Below, in pieces: positions 15,214 through 24,222 of a stretch of 46,000 nucleotides of DNA. The stretch spans positions 1 to 46,000 of the forward strand of contig JAEWAE010000004.1 of the NCBI GenBank assembly GCA_023391835.1. The letters are read 5' to 3'. The translations under genes and the position numbers were made by a program. This DNA is from Bacillota bacterium (GTDB lineage: Bacteria; Bacillota; Clostridia; Oscillospirales; Ethanoligenentaceae). Below the pieces are notes generated by a model. That model saw only the letters and a list, made by a program, of their open reading frames with translations. It did no database searches and was not told the DNA's origin. The first letter of the stretch is position 1, and the number at the start of each line of letters is the position of its first letter.

Positions 15214-17001
15214 ATGATACGGTCGCATGTGCTGGTCTGCGGCGGCACCGGCTGCACCTCGTCGGGCAGCGAGCAGATCATTGAAACGTTCAATAAAGAA
15301 ATCGCTTCTCAGGGCCTCGCGGAGGAGGTCAAGGTCGTGCGCACGGGCTGCTTCGGCCTGTGCGCCCTCGGCCCGGTGGTGGTCGTGTACCCGGAGGGCG
15401 CGTTTTACAGCCGCGTGAAGGCGGAGGATGTGCCTGAAATCGTGTCGGAGCACCTGCTCAAAGGGCGGGTCGTCAAACGGCTGCTTTATCACGAGACCCT
15501 CGACGGCAGCCGCATCCGTTCGCTTAACGAGACCCCGTTTTATAAAAAGCAGCAGCGGCGTGTGCTGCGCAACTGCGGCGTCATCAACCCCGAGAATATC
15601 GAGGAATACATCGCCATGGACGGCTACCGCGCACTGGGCAAGGTGCTCACCGAAATGACGCCCGAGCAGGTCATCGACACTGTCAAGCGTTCGGGTCTGC
15701 GCGGCCGCGGCGGCGCCGGTTTCCCCACCGGCGTCAAATGGGAATTCGCCCGCAAAAACGACGCCGACCAGAAATATGTCTGCTGCAACGCCGACGAGGG
15801 CGACCCCGGCGCCTTCATGGATCGCTCGGTGCTGGAGGGCGACCCCCATGCGGTGCTCGAGGCCATGGCCATCGCGGGCTACGCCATCGGTTCCAATCAG
15901 GGCTATATTTATGTGCGGGCGGAATACCCCATCGCCATCAAGCGGCTGGCCATCGCCATCCGGCAGGCGCGGGATTACGGCATGCTGGGCAAAAATATTT
16001 TTGACAGCGGCTTTGATTTCGACATCGGCCTGCGGCTGGGAGCCGGCGCCTTTGTCTGCGGTGAGGAAACCGCGCTGATGACCTCCATCGAGGGCAAACG
16101 GGGTGAGCCGCGCCCGCGCCCGCCTTTCCCGGCCGTCAAGGGGCTTTTCGGTAAGCCAACCATCCTTAATAACGTCGAAACCTATGCAAACGTCGCCCAG
16201 ATCATCCTGCACGGGCCGGAATGGTTCAACTCCATCGGCACCGAAAAATCCAAGGGCACCAAGGTCTTTGCGCTGGGCGGTAAGATCACTCACACGGGGC
16301 TTGTGGAAATTCCCATGGGCACGACTCTGCGGGAGATCGTGGAAGAAATCGGCGGCGGCGTGCCCAACGGCAAACGATTCAAGGCGGCCCAGAGCGGCGG
16401 CCCGTCGGGCGGTTGTATCCCCGCCTCTCTCATCGACACCCCCATCGATTACGATCGGCTTTTGCAGATCGGCTCGATGATGGGTTCGGGCGGGCTCATT
16501 ATTATGGATGAAGACACCTGTATGGTGGATATTGCCAAATTCTTCCTCGAATTCACCGTGGATGAATCGTGCGGCAAATGTACGCCCTGCCGGGTCGGTA
16601 CCCGCCGGCTGCTCGAGATCCTCACGAAAATCACCGAGGGCCGCGGCGAGATGGAAGATCTTGACCGGCTCGAATCCCTCTGCTATTACATCAAGGAAAA
16701 TGCGCTGTGCGGCCTGGGGCAGACCGCGCCCAACCCGGTGCTTTCCACCCTGCGGTATTTCCGCGACGAATACATCGCCCATGTCAAATCCAAGCGCTGC
16801 CCGGCGGGCGTGTGCAAGAAGCTGCTGCACTATGAGATCGACCCGGCCAAGTGTAAAGGCTGCACCCTTTGCGCCCGCAACTGCCCGGCGAACGCCATCA
16901 CCGGCACCGTGCGGCAGGTGCATGTGATCGACCAGGCAAAGTGCGTCAAGTGCGGCGTATGTCTGAAAAACTGCAAATTCGGCGCCGTGAGCCGCCGTTA
17001 A
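15214..17001 (+). CDS. hydB: NuoF-like flavin subunit of the NADH-linked hydrogenase
   Basis: A 595-residue HydB/NuoF protein, the NADH- and FMN-binding subunit that in characterised relatives carries out flavin-based electron bifurcation. Domains in order: an N-terminal thioredoxin-like [2Fe-2S] domain (CGGTGC and CFGLC), the FMN/NADH domain with RGRGGAGFPTGVKW, NADEGDPGAFMDR and GEETALM, a [4Fe-4S] motif ESCGKCTPCRVG with a distant Cys in ALCGLGQ, and two C-terminal [4Fe-4S] motifs, CKGCTLCARNCP and CVKCGVCLKNC. In contrast to the RnfC-like protein in this window, the nucleotide loop is intact. The start at 15214 follows AGGAAAGGA at a longish 14 bases. hydA begins 24 bases downstream. Confidence 0.94.
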   Translation: MIRSHVLVCGGTGCTSSGSEQIIETFNKEIASQGLAEEVKVVRTGCFGLCALGPVVVVYPEGAFYSRVKAEDVPEIVSEHLLKGRVVKRLLYHETLDGSRIRSLNETPFYKKQQRRVLRNCGVINPENIEEYIAMDGYRALGKVLTEMTPEQVIDTVKRSGLRGRGGAGFPTGVKWEFARKNDADQKYVCCNADEGDPGAFMDRSVLEGDPHAVLEAMAIAGYAIGSNQGYIYVRAEYPIAIKRLAIAIRQARDYGMLGKNIFDSGFDFDIGLRLGAGAFVCGEETALMTSIEGKRGEPRPRPPFPAVKGLFGKPTILNNVETYANVAQIILHGPEWFNSIGTEKSKGTKVFALGGKITHTGLVEIPMGTTLREIVEEIGGGVPNGKRFKAAQSGGPSGGCIPASLIDTPIDYDRLLQIGSMMGSGGLIIMDEDTCMVDIAKFFLEFTVDESCGKCTPCRVGTRRLLEILTKITEGRGEMEDLDRLESLCYYIKENALCGLGQTAPNPVLSTLRYFRDEYIAHVKSKRCPAGVCKKLLHYEIDPAKCKGCTLCARNCPANAITGTVRQVHVIDQAKCVKCGVCLKNCKFGAVSRR

Positions 17002-17025
17002 GTCAGGAAGGAGCACCCGACGGTT

Positions 17026-18771
17026 ATGGAACCAGTGAATTTAAAAATCAACGGCATGCCGGTGTCGGCGCCCCGGGGCACCACGATCCTGGAGGCGGCC
17101 CGGCAGGTCGGCATCCGCATCCCGACTCTCTGCTATCTCAAAGATCTCAACGCCATCGGCGCCTGCCGCATCTGCGTGGTGGAAGTGAAGGGCGCCCGGT
17201 CGCTGGTCGCCTCCTGTGTCTACCCGGTGGCGGAGGGCATGGAGGTGCAGACCAACACCCCCAAGGTGAGGCAATCCCGCCGCACCACCATCGAGCTGCT
17301 GCTGTCGGCTCACAATCGGTCGTGTCTTTCCTGCGTGCGCAGCGGCCAGTGTGAGCTGCAGAAGCTGGCGCGGGATTACGGTGTCGAAAACGCCGCCGAA
17401 TACGCCGGCGCCATGCCCGACAGCGAAATCGACGACAGCACCGGCGTACTCATCCGCGACAATTCCAAATGCGTGCTCTGCCGCCGGTGCGTGGCGGCCT
17501 GTTCCCGGCAGCAGGCGGTGGCGGTCATCGGACCCAACGACCGGGGCTTTGACACTCACATCGGCTGTGCCTTCGACCGTAAACTGAGCACGGTGCCCTG
17601 CGTTTCCTGCGGCCAGTGCATCACCGTGTGCCCCACGGGCGCGCTGCACGAGCGGGATGATACCGATAAAGTGTGGGCGGCGCTGGCCGACCCCGGCAAG
17701 CACGTCATCGTCAACACCGCCCCCAGCGTGCGCGTGACGCTGGGCGAATGCTTCGGCATGCAGCCCGGCACCAACGTCAAGGGCAAAATGGTGGCCGCGC
17801 TGCGTCGTATCGGCTTCGAAAAAGTCTTTGACACCGATTTTTCCGCCGACCTCACCATTGTGGAAGAGGCCAACGAGCTGGTCGGACGCATCCAAAACGG
17901 AGGCAAGCTGCCGATGATCACCTCCTGCTCCCCCGGGTGGGTCAAGTACTGCGAGTACTATTTTCCCGACTTTATCGACAATCTTTCCACCTGCAAATCG
18001 CCGCAGCAGATGTTCGGCGCGGTGGCCAAGACATGGTACGCTCAAAAAGCAGGCATCGACCCGAAAGACCTCTTTGTCGTGTCGGTTATGCCCTGCACGG
18101 CCAAAAAGTTCGAGGCCCGGCGGGATGACGAAGCGGCGGCCGGCGTACCGGATATCGACGTGGCCCTCACGACCCGGGAACTGGGCCGGATGATCGAGCG
18201 GGCGGGCGTGGATTTTGCCGCGCTGCCGGATGAGGAATTCGACCAGCCGTTGGGCGAATCCACCGGCGCGGGCGCCATATTCGGCGCCACCGGCGGCGTG
18301 ATGGAAGCTGCGCTGCGCACCGCGGCCGAGACCATCACCGGCAAACGCATCGAGAATGTGGATTACAAAGAGGTCCGCGGCACGGCGGGCGTCAAGCAAA
18401 CGGTGTATGACCTGGGCGGGCTGAAGCTGCGCGTGGCCGTCGCCAGCGGCCTTGCCAACGCCCGGCGGCTGCTGGAAAATATCCGGGCCGGGCAGGTCGA
18501 GGCGGATTTTGTCGAGATCATGGCCTGCCCGGGCGGGTGCGTCAACGGCGGAGGTCAGCCCGTGCAGCCGGCGTCGGTGCGCAATTCCGTCGATTTGCGC
18601 GCGCTGCGCGCTGCCGCCCTCTATGAGGAGGATGCGGGTCTGCCGCTGCGCCGCTCCCACGAAAACCCGGTCATCCGGGAACTTTACGACCAGTATCTCG
18701 AGAGCCCCGGCAGCCATCGGGCCCACGAGGTGCTGCATACGTCGTATGCACCGCGCAAACAGTACCCATGA
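17026..18771 (+). CDS. hydA: [FeFe]-hydrogenase catalytic subunit HydA
   Basis: The 581-residue H2-forming subunit. It carries an N-terminal [2Fe-2S] domain (Cys36, Cys47, Cys50, Cys64), a His/Cys-bound [4Fe-4S] cluster (HNRSCLSCVRSGQC from His96), two ferredoxin-type clusters (CVLCRRCVAAC from Cys149, CVSCGQCITVCP from Cys192) and the H-cluster domain. Loop L1 is TSCSPGW (299-305), L2 MPCTAKKFEA (Cys357), L3 ACPGGCVNGGG (Cys501, Cys505). L1 has Ser where the textbook TSCCP has its second Cys; I recall this variant from multimeric NAD(P)-linked enzymes. With HydB and HydC it should oxidise NADH and ferredoxin together to evolve H2. It ends the operon at a strong terminator. The maturases HydE, HydF and HydG are not in the window. 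Confidence 0.95.
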   Translation: MEPVNLKINGMPVSAPRGTTILEAARQVGIRIPTLCYLKDLNAIGACRICVVEVKGARSLVASCVYPVAEGMEVQTNTPKVRQSRRTTIELLLSAHNRSCLSCVRSGQCELQKLARDYGVENAAEYAGAMPDSEIDDSTGVLIRDNSKCVLCRRCVAACSRQQAVAVIGPNDRGFDTHIGCAFDRKLSTVPCVSCGQCITVCPTGALHERDDTDKVWAALADPGKHVIVNTAPSVRVTLGECFGMQPGTNVKGKMVAALRRIGFEKVFDTDFSADLTIVEEANELVGRIQNGGKLPMITSCSPGWVKYCEYYFPDFIDNLSTCKSPQQMFGAVAKTWYAQKAGIDPKDLFVVSVMPCTAKKFEARRDDEAAAGVPDIDVALTTRELGRMIERAGVDFAALPDEEFDQPLGESTGAGAIFGATGGVMEAALRTAAETITGKRIENVDYKEVRGTAGVKQTVYDLGGLKLRVAVASGLANARRLLENIRAGQVEADFVEIMACPGGCVNGGGQPVQPASVRNSVDLRALRAAALYEEDAGLPLRRSHENPVIRELYDQYLESPGSHRAHEVLHTSYAPRKQYP

Positions 18772-18784
18772 AATTTTCCCTAAA

Positions 18785-18830
18785 CGCATAAAAGGGGCGC
18801 CGCAGTTATCTGCGGCGCCCCTTTTATGCG
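18785..18830. terminator. Bidirectional terminator between hydA and the amidohydrolase
   Basis: A perfect 21-bp stem (18785-18805 with 18810-18830) has a TTAT loop, with A4 and T4 tracts within the stem arms. It serves the convergent ends of hydA and the minus-strand amidohydrolase. Confidence 0.88.
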
Positions 18831-18855
18831 GCCCGCGATCGGGCGAGCCGTCGGG

Positions 18856-20067
18856 TCAGTTGTGCTTGAGCCATTCCAGCGCCGACTGCACATAGGCGGC
18901 CGCGCCGACATAGAGCACACTGTCGTCGAACGTGGCGCTGGGGTGATGATTGGGGTAGGGGTGCCCATCCGCCGCGCAGCCCGTGGCGAGGAAAAGCGCC
19001 CCGGTGGGTACGTGCTCGCTGAAATAGCCGAAATCCTCCGACCCCATGTTGCGGGCATTGGCTTCGCCGACCAGCCGGGCCAGGTTGACCACGCCTTTGG
19101 GCCCGACCATGGCGGTGCAGGCTGCTTCGGCCTGGGATTCCACCGCCGCGTCGAGCACCAGCGCGGGGCAGGAGCGGATGAATTCCACCTTGGCCTTGGC
19201 ACGGAAAGTTTCCGCGGTGCCGCAGGCGATTTCTTCCATGCGTTTTTTGATGAAGGCCCGGTTTCCCTTACCGAAGGAACGGATGGTGCCCTTGAGGCAG
19301 GCGGTGTCGGGGATGGCGTTGTTGGTTTCGCCGCCCTGCATCATACCCACGGTGACGACCGCCGGGTCCAGCGGCGAGGTCTCGCGGGAAGTGATGGCCT
19401 GCAGCGCCAGATAGATGTGGCAGGCCGCGTTGAGGGGGTCGACCGTCTGCTGCGGGTTGCCGCCGTGGCCGCCGCGGCCCTGCACGGTGATGTTGAACCA
19501 GTCGGCCGCGGCCAGCATCGGCCCCGCGTTGCTGGAAATCAGCAGGCCGGCTGGCGCGTTCAGCGGCAGACCGGTTTGCACATGCAGCATCAGGGCAGCA
19601 TCCACCTTCGGGTTTTCCAGCACGCCGGCGGCGAGGACGCCTTTTGCGCCCTCCAGCGCTTCCTCGTTGGGCTGGAAAAGCAGCTTCACCGTGCCGCAGA
19701 TCTCGTCCTCATGCACCTTGAGCAGTTTCGCGGCACCCAGCAGCATGGATGTGTGCATGTCGTGCCCACAGCCGTGCATACAGCCGTTCTGCGACGCAAA
19801 GGGAAGACCGGAAGTTTCCCGGATGGGCAGGGCGTCCATATCCGCGCGCAGCAGATAGGTCTTGCCGGGCTGCTTGCCGCCCGCCAGCACCACCACGCCG
19901 CTTTTGCCGACCTTTTGCGGCTCATATCCCATAGCGCGCAGCTTATCGGTGACGAAAGCCACCGTATTAGTCAGATCAAATTCCACCTCGGGGCGTTCGT
20001 GCAGATACCGGTGCCAGCCCGTCAGCTCTTCCTGCAGGGCCTTGGCTTCTTTAAGAATCGGATGCAT
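18856..20067 (-). CDS. M20-family amidohydrolase (N-acyl amino acid / hippurate hydrolase type)
   Basis: A 403-residue metallopeptidase-like enzyme of the M20D group, which removes acyl groups from amino acids or related amides in the cytoplasm. Motifs include LHERPEVEF, LLRADMDALPI, the metal ligands in MHGCGHDMHTSMLLG, the acidic pair in LFQPNEEALEGA, and SEDFGYFSEHVPTGALFLA near the end. The dimerisation domain contains VQGRGGHGGNPQQTVDPL. The ATG at 20067 has AAGGAG 7 bases upstream; an ATG two codons earlier is too close to it. Together with the transporter gene upstream it may form an uptake-and-cleavage pair, but the substrate is unknown. Confidence 0.88.
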   Translation of the reverse strand: MHPILKEAKALQEELTGWHRYLHERPEVEFDLTNTVAFVTDKLRAMGYEPQKVGKSGVVVLAGGKQPGKTYLLRADMDALPIRETSGLPFASQNGCMHGCGHDMHTSMLLGAAKLLKVHEDEICGTVKLLFQPNEEALEGAKGVLAAGVLENPKVDAALMLHVQTGLPLNAPAGLLISSNAGPMLAAADWFNITVQGRGGHGGNPQQTVDPLNAACHIYLALQAITSRETSPLDPAVVTVGMMQGGETNNAIPDTACLKGTIRSFGKGNRAFIKKRMEEIACGTAETFRAKAKVEFIRSCPALVLDAAVESQAEAACTAMVGPKGVVNLARLVGEANARNMGSEDFGYFSEHVPTGALFLATGCAADGHPYPNHHPSATFDDSVLYVGAAAYVQSALEWLKHN

Positions 20068-20098
20068 ATACATTCTCCTTCGGATTTGTTAGTGAATG

Positions 20099-20119
20099 CA
20101 AAAGGGCCGCAGGGCGGCC
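20099..20119 (-). terminator. Hairpin between the MFS gene and the amidohydrolase gene
   Basis: On the minus strand GGCCGC-CCT-GCGGCC is followed by CTTTT, a weak terminator. A TATAAT at 20154-20149 lies just upstream on the same strand, overlapping the MFS stop region, so the hairpin could also act as a leader element for the amidohydrolase. Only the dyad itself is certain. Confidence 0.45.
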
Positions 20120-20173
20120 TGTCTGCCTGTGATATTTTTCGCATGGTGATTATAGGCCCGGCGGCATATCCGA

Positions 20174-21487
20174 TCAGTTGGGCAACGCGACAGCTTCCGC
20201 CTGGGGCAATGGCTCCGCCGCGGCTGCGCCGGCCGCTTCGTGGCGGGCCGCCAGCCGGCGTGCCATGCCGATGGAAACGGCCAGGGTCGCCAGCATGAGC
20301 ACACCCGCCGCCGTCAGGGCTACCCACGCGGGGTCGTATGTATGCGCACGGTCAAAAACAGCGCCCGTGACGGGGCTTGCCACCGCGGCTCCCACCATTT
20401 CGAAGGCTGTGACCACGCCGGTGAGCAGGCCCATATCCCTTTTGCCGAATTCATTGACCACCATCAGCGGGGGCGCCACCGTGCCGAGACATGTGCCGAA
20501 GCCGAAAAGCACGGCGAAGGCGACCGGCCCGGCCACCGTGTGGGAAAACAGCAGCGCCGTCGTCGCCAGAATCGACACGATGCTGCCGAAAATCGTGCCG
20601 GCCATCATTCCGAACCGGTCATAGATGGCCCCCAGGCTGACTTTGCCGACGATGACCACCAGCAGATAGAGCGAAAGGATGCGCGAGGCAAACGCCGTCG
20701 TGTGGCCGCCCGCCGCCATGGCGGCCGGGATGTTGAGGATGACGCCGCCGTTGACCATACCCATGAATACAAAGCCTGTCACCAGCATCCAAAAAGCACC
20801 GCTGCGGCGCACGACTTTCCAGCCGAGCTGCGCCGTGACAGGCGCGTCATGGCTGTGTCGGCCAGTCTGTTCGGCTTCGCCGGCGCCGTAGGGGGCAAGG
20901 CCTACGTCCGACGGGCGGTTTGTGAAAGCGGCGACGGTCAGCGGCATGCTGGCCACCAGCGTCACGGCCGCCAGCACCAGGAAGGCCGTGCGCCAGGAAT
21001 ACGCGGCGATCAGCCAGCTGACGATCGGGCTGAGCACCACGCCGCCGAAGCCGCTGCCCATCAGGGCCAGCGAGACCGCGAGGCCCCGCTTTTGCTCAAA
21101 CCAGTTGGTGATGAGGATGGAAATGAGCAGCCGCGTGCCGGCCAGCACGCAGAAACCGGTGACGAAAGCCAACGCATACATCTGCCACAGCTGTGTCACG
21201 AAGGACCAGGCGGCCAAATCCAGCACGATCAGCCCGACGCTGACCGAGCCGATGAGCCGGGCGTTGTAACGGTCGAGCACCCGCCCCAGCACCAGGGAAG
21301 CCAGAATTCCCACCAGCGCGCTGATGGAACTGCACAGACTGAATTCGGCCCGCGTAATGTGCAGATCCCGTGTGATGGGGATCTGGAACAGACTGATGCA
21401 GTTGACAAAAATGGTGTAGCAGGTCGCCATGATCAGAAACCCGCCGATCACGATCAGCCAGCCGCGGAAAAACTTCGGTCTTGCCAT
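20174..21487 (-). CDS. OFA-like MFS transporter
   Basis: A 437-residue major facilitator protein with 12 predicted membrane helices in two halves. It begins MARPKFFRGWLIVIGGFLIM, and the arrangement of helix 1, FVNCISLFQIPITRDL, WFEQKRGLAVSLALMGSGFGG and YDRFGMMAGTIFGS resembles the oxalate:formate antiporter (OFA) and monocarboxylate-type MFS proteins. It probably exchanges or imports a small organic anion. The ATG at 21487 follows AGGAAGGAG at 7 bases; an upstream in-frame start at 21586 would overlap the promoter. The amidohydrolase is the next gene on this strand, 106 bases on. Substrate is unknown. Confidence 0.82.
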   Translation of the reverse strand: MARPKFFRGWLIVIGGFLIMATCYTIFVNCISLFQIPITRDLHITRAEFSLCSSISALVGILASLVLGRVLDRYNARLIGSVSVGLIVLDLAAWSFVTQLWQMYALAFVTGFCVLAGTRLLISILITNWFEQKRGLAVSLALMGSGFGGVVLSPIVSWLIAAYSWRTAFLVLAAVTLVASMPLTVAAFTNRPSDVGLAPYGAGEAEQTGRHSHDAPVTAQLGWKVVRRSGAFWMLVTGFVFMGMVNGGVILNIPAAMAAGGHTTAFASRILSLYLLVVIVGKVSLGAIYDRFGMMAGTIFGSIVSILATTALLFSHTVAGPVAFAVLFGFGTCLGTVAPPLMVVNEFGKRDMGLLTGVVTAFEMVGAAVASPVTGAVFDRAHTYDPAWVALTAAGVLMLATLAVSIGMARRLAARHEAAGAAAAEPLPQAEAVALPN

Positions 21488-21557
21488 TGTGGACTCCTTC
21501 CTGTGAGACCCCGGCGATGGATGCGAAACATGGGAATGCGAATGAACGGTTTCTTCC

Positions 21558-21586
21558 ATTATATAAAAGCAGGATGTCAATGTCAA
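21558..21586 (-). promoter_or_regulatory. Perfect-consensus promoter of the OFA-like MFS gene
   Basis: On the minus strand TTGACA (21586-21581) and TATAAT (21563-21558) are exactly 17 bases apart. TTGACA is repeated directly after itself, so the -35 is tandem. The leader before the ATG is about 60 bases. Confidence 0.85.
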
Positions 21587-21769
21587 TTATGCAAAAATAC
21601 TCCAAAGCAATCGCAAAATTGACCTATTTAGGAATAATGACGAAAAACTGTATTTTTCATACGTCATTTTGCAAAGAAACAGTCCGCGTACGGCGGACAC
21701 TGCGCCACGGTGGGGCGAGAATTTTATCCCCGGAAAGACACGGCGGATCGGATGGGAAAGGTATATCCC

Positions 21770-21798
21770 TTTACAATCCGGCCGGAGCATGCGATAAT
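21770..21798 (+). promoter_or_regulatory. Promoter of the DHA2-type exporter gene
   Basis: TTTACA at 21770-21775 and GATAAT at 21793-21798 are 17 bases apart, upstream of the ATG at 21876. It is divergent from the MFS promoter at 21558-21586, about 190 bases away. Confidence 0.6.
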
Positions 21799-21875
21799 AA
21801 AACACGCGCGGTACGCGCAGAATACAAAAGATATAACTGTCCGCCAGGGGCTCCAGAGGGAGGATTTTCCGTCCA

Positions 21876-23321
21876 ATGAATCCGGAAATGACAGAATCAA
21901 AAAAATGGGCCGTACTCGTCATCACGTCGCTGTCGGCCTTTATGGCCACGCTGGACGGCAGCATTGTCAACATCGCGCTGCCTCCGATGGCTACGGAAAT
22001 GCATGTTTCCATCAGCTCCGTGCAGTGGGTGGTTACCTCCTATCTGCTGACCATCTCGGTGCTGCTGCTGGTGTGGGGCCGGTTGGCGGATATGTTCGGC
22101 AAAAAGCGTATTTTCGCCTCGGGCTATCTGATGTTTGCCGTCGGCTCGGCGTTGTGCAGCCTTTCCCATTCCCTGCCGCTGCTGGTGGGGGCCCGGGTGG
22201 TGCAGGCGGTGGGGGCTTCGGCCATGATGTCGCTTTCCCAGGGCATCGTCACCGGCACATTTCCTTCCACCGAGAGAGGACGAGCCCTCGGTTTCGTGGG
22301 GGCCATGGTGGCGCTGGGCAACCTGGTGGGGCCAAGCCTGGGCGGCGTGCTGGTGCACGCGTTCGGTTGGCCTTCTATTTTCATCATCAACGTGCCCATC
22401 GGTGCAGTGGGCGCGGTGCTGGCTTTCCTGGTGATTCCGGAAATCGGCGGCTCCGCGGCCGGCCAGACCTATGATTTCGGCGGCACCTGGCTCTTTGCCT
22501 GCCTGCTGCTGGTACTTTTCCCCGGGCTTTTGCTGGTGCAGCAGGGGACTCTGCCGGTCTGGGCGGTGCTGCCTACGCTGGCGGTTTCGGCCGGGCTTTT
22601 CGTGCTGCTTATCGTGCGGGAGCGGCATACGGCCGCCCCGCTCATTAATCTGGAACTGTTTCATATACCCGAATTTTCCTTCGGTCTTACGGCGGCGTTC
22701 CTCAGCTTTATTTCCATCAACGCCACGCTGCTTTTCATGCCCTTTTACCTGCAGGATCTGCGGGGCTTTTCACCGCTGGCGGCGGGGCTGATCATTTCGG
22801 CATACCCCATCACTTATGCCGTCATGGCGCCGCTGAGCGGCTGGCTTTCCGACCGCATCACCTACCGCCCGCTGACGGTGGGCGGCATGGCCGCGGCCGG
22901 CGTGGCGCTGCTGCTGCTGGCCACGCTGCGTTCCGACACGCCTATCCCGCTGGTGGTGGCGTATCTGGTGCTCATGGGCGGCGGAGCGGCGGCCTTCCAG
23001 TCGCCCAACAATTCCAGCGTCATGGGCTGCGTGCCCCGCAGCCAGCTTGGCATCGCCGGCGGGATCAACGCGCTTTTTCGCAACTTAGGCATGGTTACGG
23101 GCACCACCCTGTCGGTGCTCATCTTCGCCTTCCGTGCCAAGCTGAGCATCAACAGCCTGAGCGGTTCCCAGTTCAGTGCCCGGGCGTTTCTCGCAGGGCT
23201 GTCGGCTATATTCCTATTTAATGCGGCATGCAGCTTCGGCTCCATGCTGCTGAGCCTGACCCGGGCCGTAGCGGTCCGCCCGGGCGAACCGTCCGCCCCC
23301 AACGACTCCGGCCGCCCGTGA
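21876..23321 (+). CDS. DHA2-family (EmrB/QacA-type) multidrug exporter
   Basis: A 481-residue, probably 14-helix MFS drug:H+ antiporter. The family motif D1-like LDGSIVNIALPPMA (26-39), motif A GRLADMFGKKRIF, SLSQGIVTGTFP and motif C-like GPSLGGVLVHAFGWPSIFIINVP are present, as is a second-half motif GWLSDRITYRPL. Such pumps export hydrophobic drugs, dyes or bile-like compounds; the substrate here is unknown. The ATG follows GGGAGGA at about 11 bases. No TetR- or MarR-type regulator is adjacent. It is monocistronic, since the pyr promoter begins about 90 bases downstream. Confidence 0.86.
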   Translation: MNPEMTESKKWAVLVITSLSAFMATLDGSIVNIALPPMATEMHVSISSVQWVVTSYLLTISVLLLVWGRLADMFGKKRIFASGYLMFAVGSALCSLSHSLPLLVGARVVQAVGASAMMSLSQGIVTGTFPSTERGRALGFVGAMVALGNLVGPSLGGVLVHAFGWPSIFIINVPIGAVGAVLAFLVIPEIGGSAAGQTYDFGGTWLFACLLLVLFPGLLLVQQGTLPVWAVLPTLAVSAGLFVLLIVRERHTAAPLINLELFHIPEFSFGLTAAFLSFISINATLLFMPFYLQDLRGFSPLAAGLIISAYPITYAVMAPLSGWLSDRITYRPLTVGGMAAAGVALLLLATLRSDTPIPLVVAYLVLMGGGAAAFQSPNNSSVMGCVPRSQLGIAGGINALFRNLGMVTGTTLSVLIFAFRAKLSINSLSGSQFSARAFLAGLSAIFLFNAACSFGSMLLSLTRAVAVRPGEPSAPNDSGRP

Positions 23322-23357
23322 GGCGGGGCCTTGTGCCCAGGGCCCTGTGCGTAGACC

Positions 23358-23401
23358 CCTGCATGCAAGCTCCTGCACGCAGGTTTCACGCGGAATTTTT
23401 T
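23358..23401 (+). terminator. Weak terminator after the exporter gene
   Basis: CCTGCATGCA (23358-23367) pairs with TGCACGCAGG (23374-23383) with one mismatch. A T6 run follows only 12 bases later (23396-23401), so efficiency is doubtful. Confidence 0.3.
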
Positions 23402-23409
23402 CAAACCGC

Positions 23410-23438
23410 TGGACAATTGCACCGGCGTGGTGTATAAT
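23410..23438 (+). promoter_or_regulatory. Promoter of the pyr operon
   Basis: TGGACA at 23410-23415 and TATAAT at 23433-23438 are 17 bases apart. The transcript would carry the PyrR-type leader at 23481-23591. Confidence 0.78.
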
Positions 23439-23480
23439 GATGTAAATTTAAATAGGGGCGCGGTAATGCGCCGACCGCCT

Positions 23481-23591
23481 TTTAAACCGGTCCTGTGAGG
23501 CCGGAAAGGGTATGAGTCTTTGAAGTCCGCACGAATATGGTGCGGCGGATTGGCCTAACAGCCCGGGACTTTACCCAGTGGCTGTATTTTT
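23481..23591 (+). promoter_or_regulatory. PyrR-type transcription attenuator
   Basis: The leader contains TTTAAACCGGTCCTG (from 23481), then GAGG, CCGG and AAAGGG to 23510, the recognised layout of the PyrR-binding anti-antiterminator loop. GTCCTGTGAGGCC (23490-23502) can pair with GGCCTAACA...GGGAC (23552-23569) as an antiterminator. The alternative is a terminator: ACAGCC (23558-23563) with GGCTGT (23580-23585), an inner GGG/CCC, then TTTTT (23587-23591). By analogy with Bacillus, UMP-bound PyrR would stabilise the first loop and cause termination when pyrimidines are plentiful. Confidence 0.85.
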
Positions 23592-23652
23592 ATACGAAGT
23601 GTATGCATAATTATTACAAAAAACCGATTACTTATACATGAGGAGTGGCAGG

Positions 23653-24192
23653 ATGCAGGGCATTAAAGCGGAAATTATGGATGAGGCTGCCATGCGGCGG
23701 GCCATTACCCGCATATCCTACGAGATCATTGAGCGAAACAGCGGAACGGCCGATCTGTGCGTCGTCGGGGTGCGCCGGCGGGGTGCGGAGCTGGCCGAGC
23801 GCATCGCCCACCGCATCGGTGAAATCGAAAACTGCACGGTGCCCACGGCGTTTCTGGATATCACCGATTATCGGGATGACCGACCCGGCCGCAAGGCGCA
23901 GGGTGTGCCTGTGCTGGAACCGGCCGTGCCTGTGACCGACCGCCATCTCGTGCTGGTGGACGACGTGCTTTTTACCGGCCGCACGGCCCGGGCCGCCATG
24001 GATGCCATCATGGATATGGGCCGCCCCCGCACGCTCCAACTGGCGGTGCTGGTGGACCGCGGCCATCGGGAGCTGCCCATCAGCCCCGATTTTGTGGGCA
24101 AAAACGTGCCGACCTCCCACAGCGAGACGGTGGAGGTGCACACCACCGGTTTCGACGGGGAAAATCGGGTCGTCATCCTGCAAAACGTCTGA
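23653..24192 (+). CDS. pyrR: Bifunctional pyr operon attenuator / uracil phosphoribosyltransferase
   Basis: A 179-residue PyrR. It binds the pyr leader RNA in response to UMP and has weak uracil phosphoribosyltransferase activity. The PRPP-binding motif VLVDDVLFTGRTARAAMDA (about 101-119) is intact, and DITDYRDD and VLVDRGHRELPISPDFVGKN are PyrR signatures. The ATG at 23653 lies 7 bases after AGGAG; an ATG at 23638 lies upstream of that site and is less likely. The matching attenuator lies immediately upstream, which supports autoregulation of the whole operon. Confidence 0.95.
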   Translation: MQGIKAEIMDEAAMRRAITRISYEIIERNSGTADLCVVGVRRRGAELAERIAHRIGEIENCTVPTAFLDITDYRDDRPGRKAQGVPVLEPAVPVTDRHLVLVDDVLFTGRTARAAMDAIMDMGRPRTLQLAVLVDRGHRELPISPDFVGKNVPTSHSETVEVHTTGFDGENRVVILQNV

Positions 24193-24222
24193 GCCGGTCT
24201 GCCGGCGGAAAGGGACCCATCC

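Noticed and set aside
15082..17016. Long minus-strand open frame opposite hydB (and similar ones opposite hydA, carB, lepA and dnaK)
   Set aside because: All are antisense shadows of strongly conserved genes in a high-GC sequence; none has a ribosome site or recognisable domain.
21588..21770. TTGACC at 21619 with a nearby AATAAT as a second promoter for the exporter
   Set aside because: The candidate -10 is far too close, and no hexamer lies at 16-18 bases.
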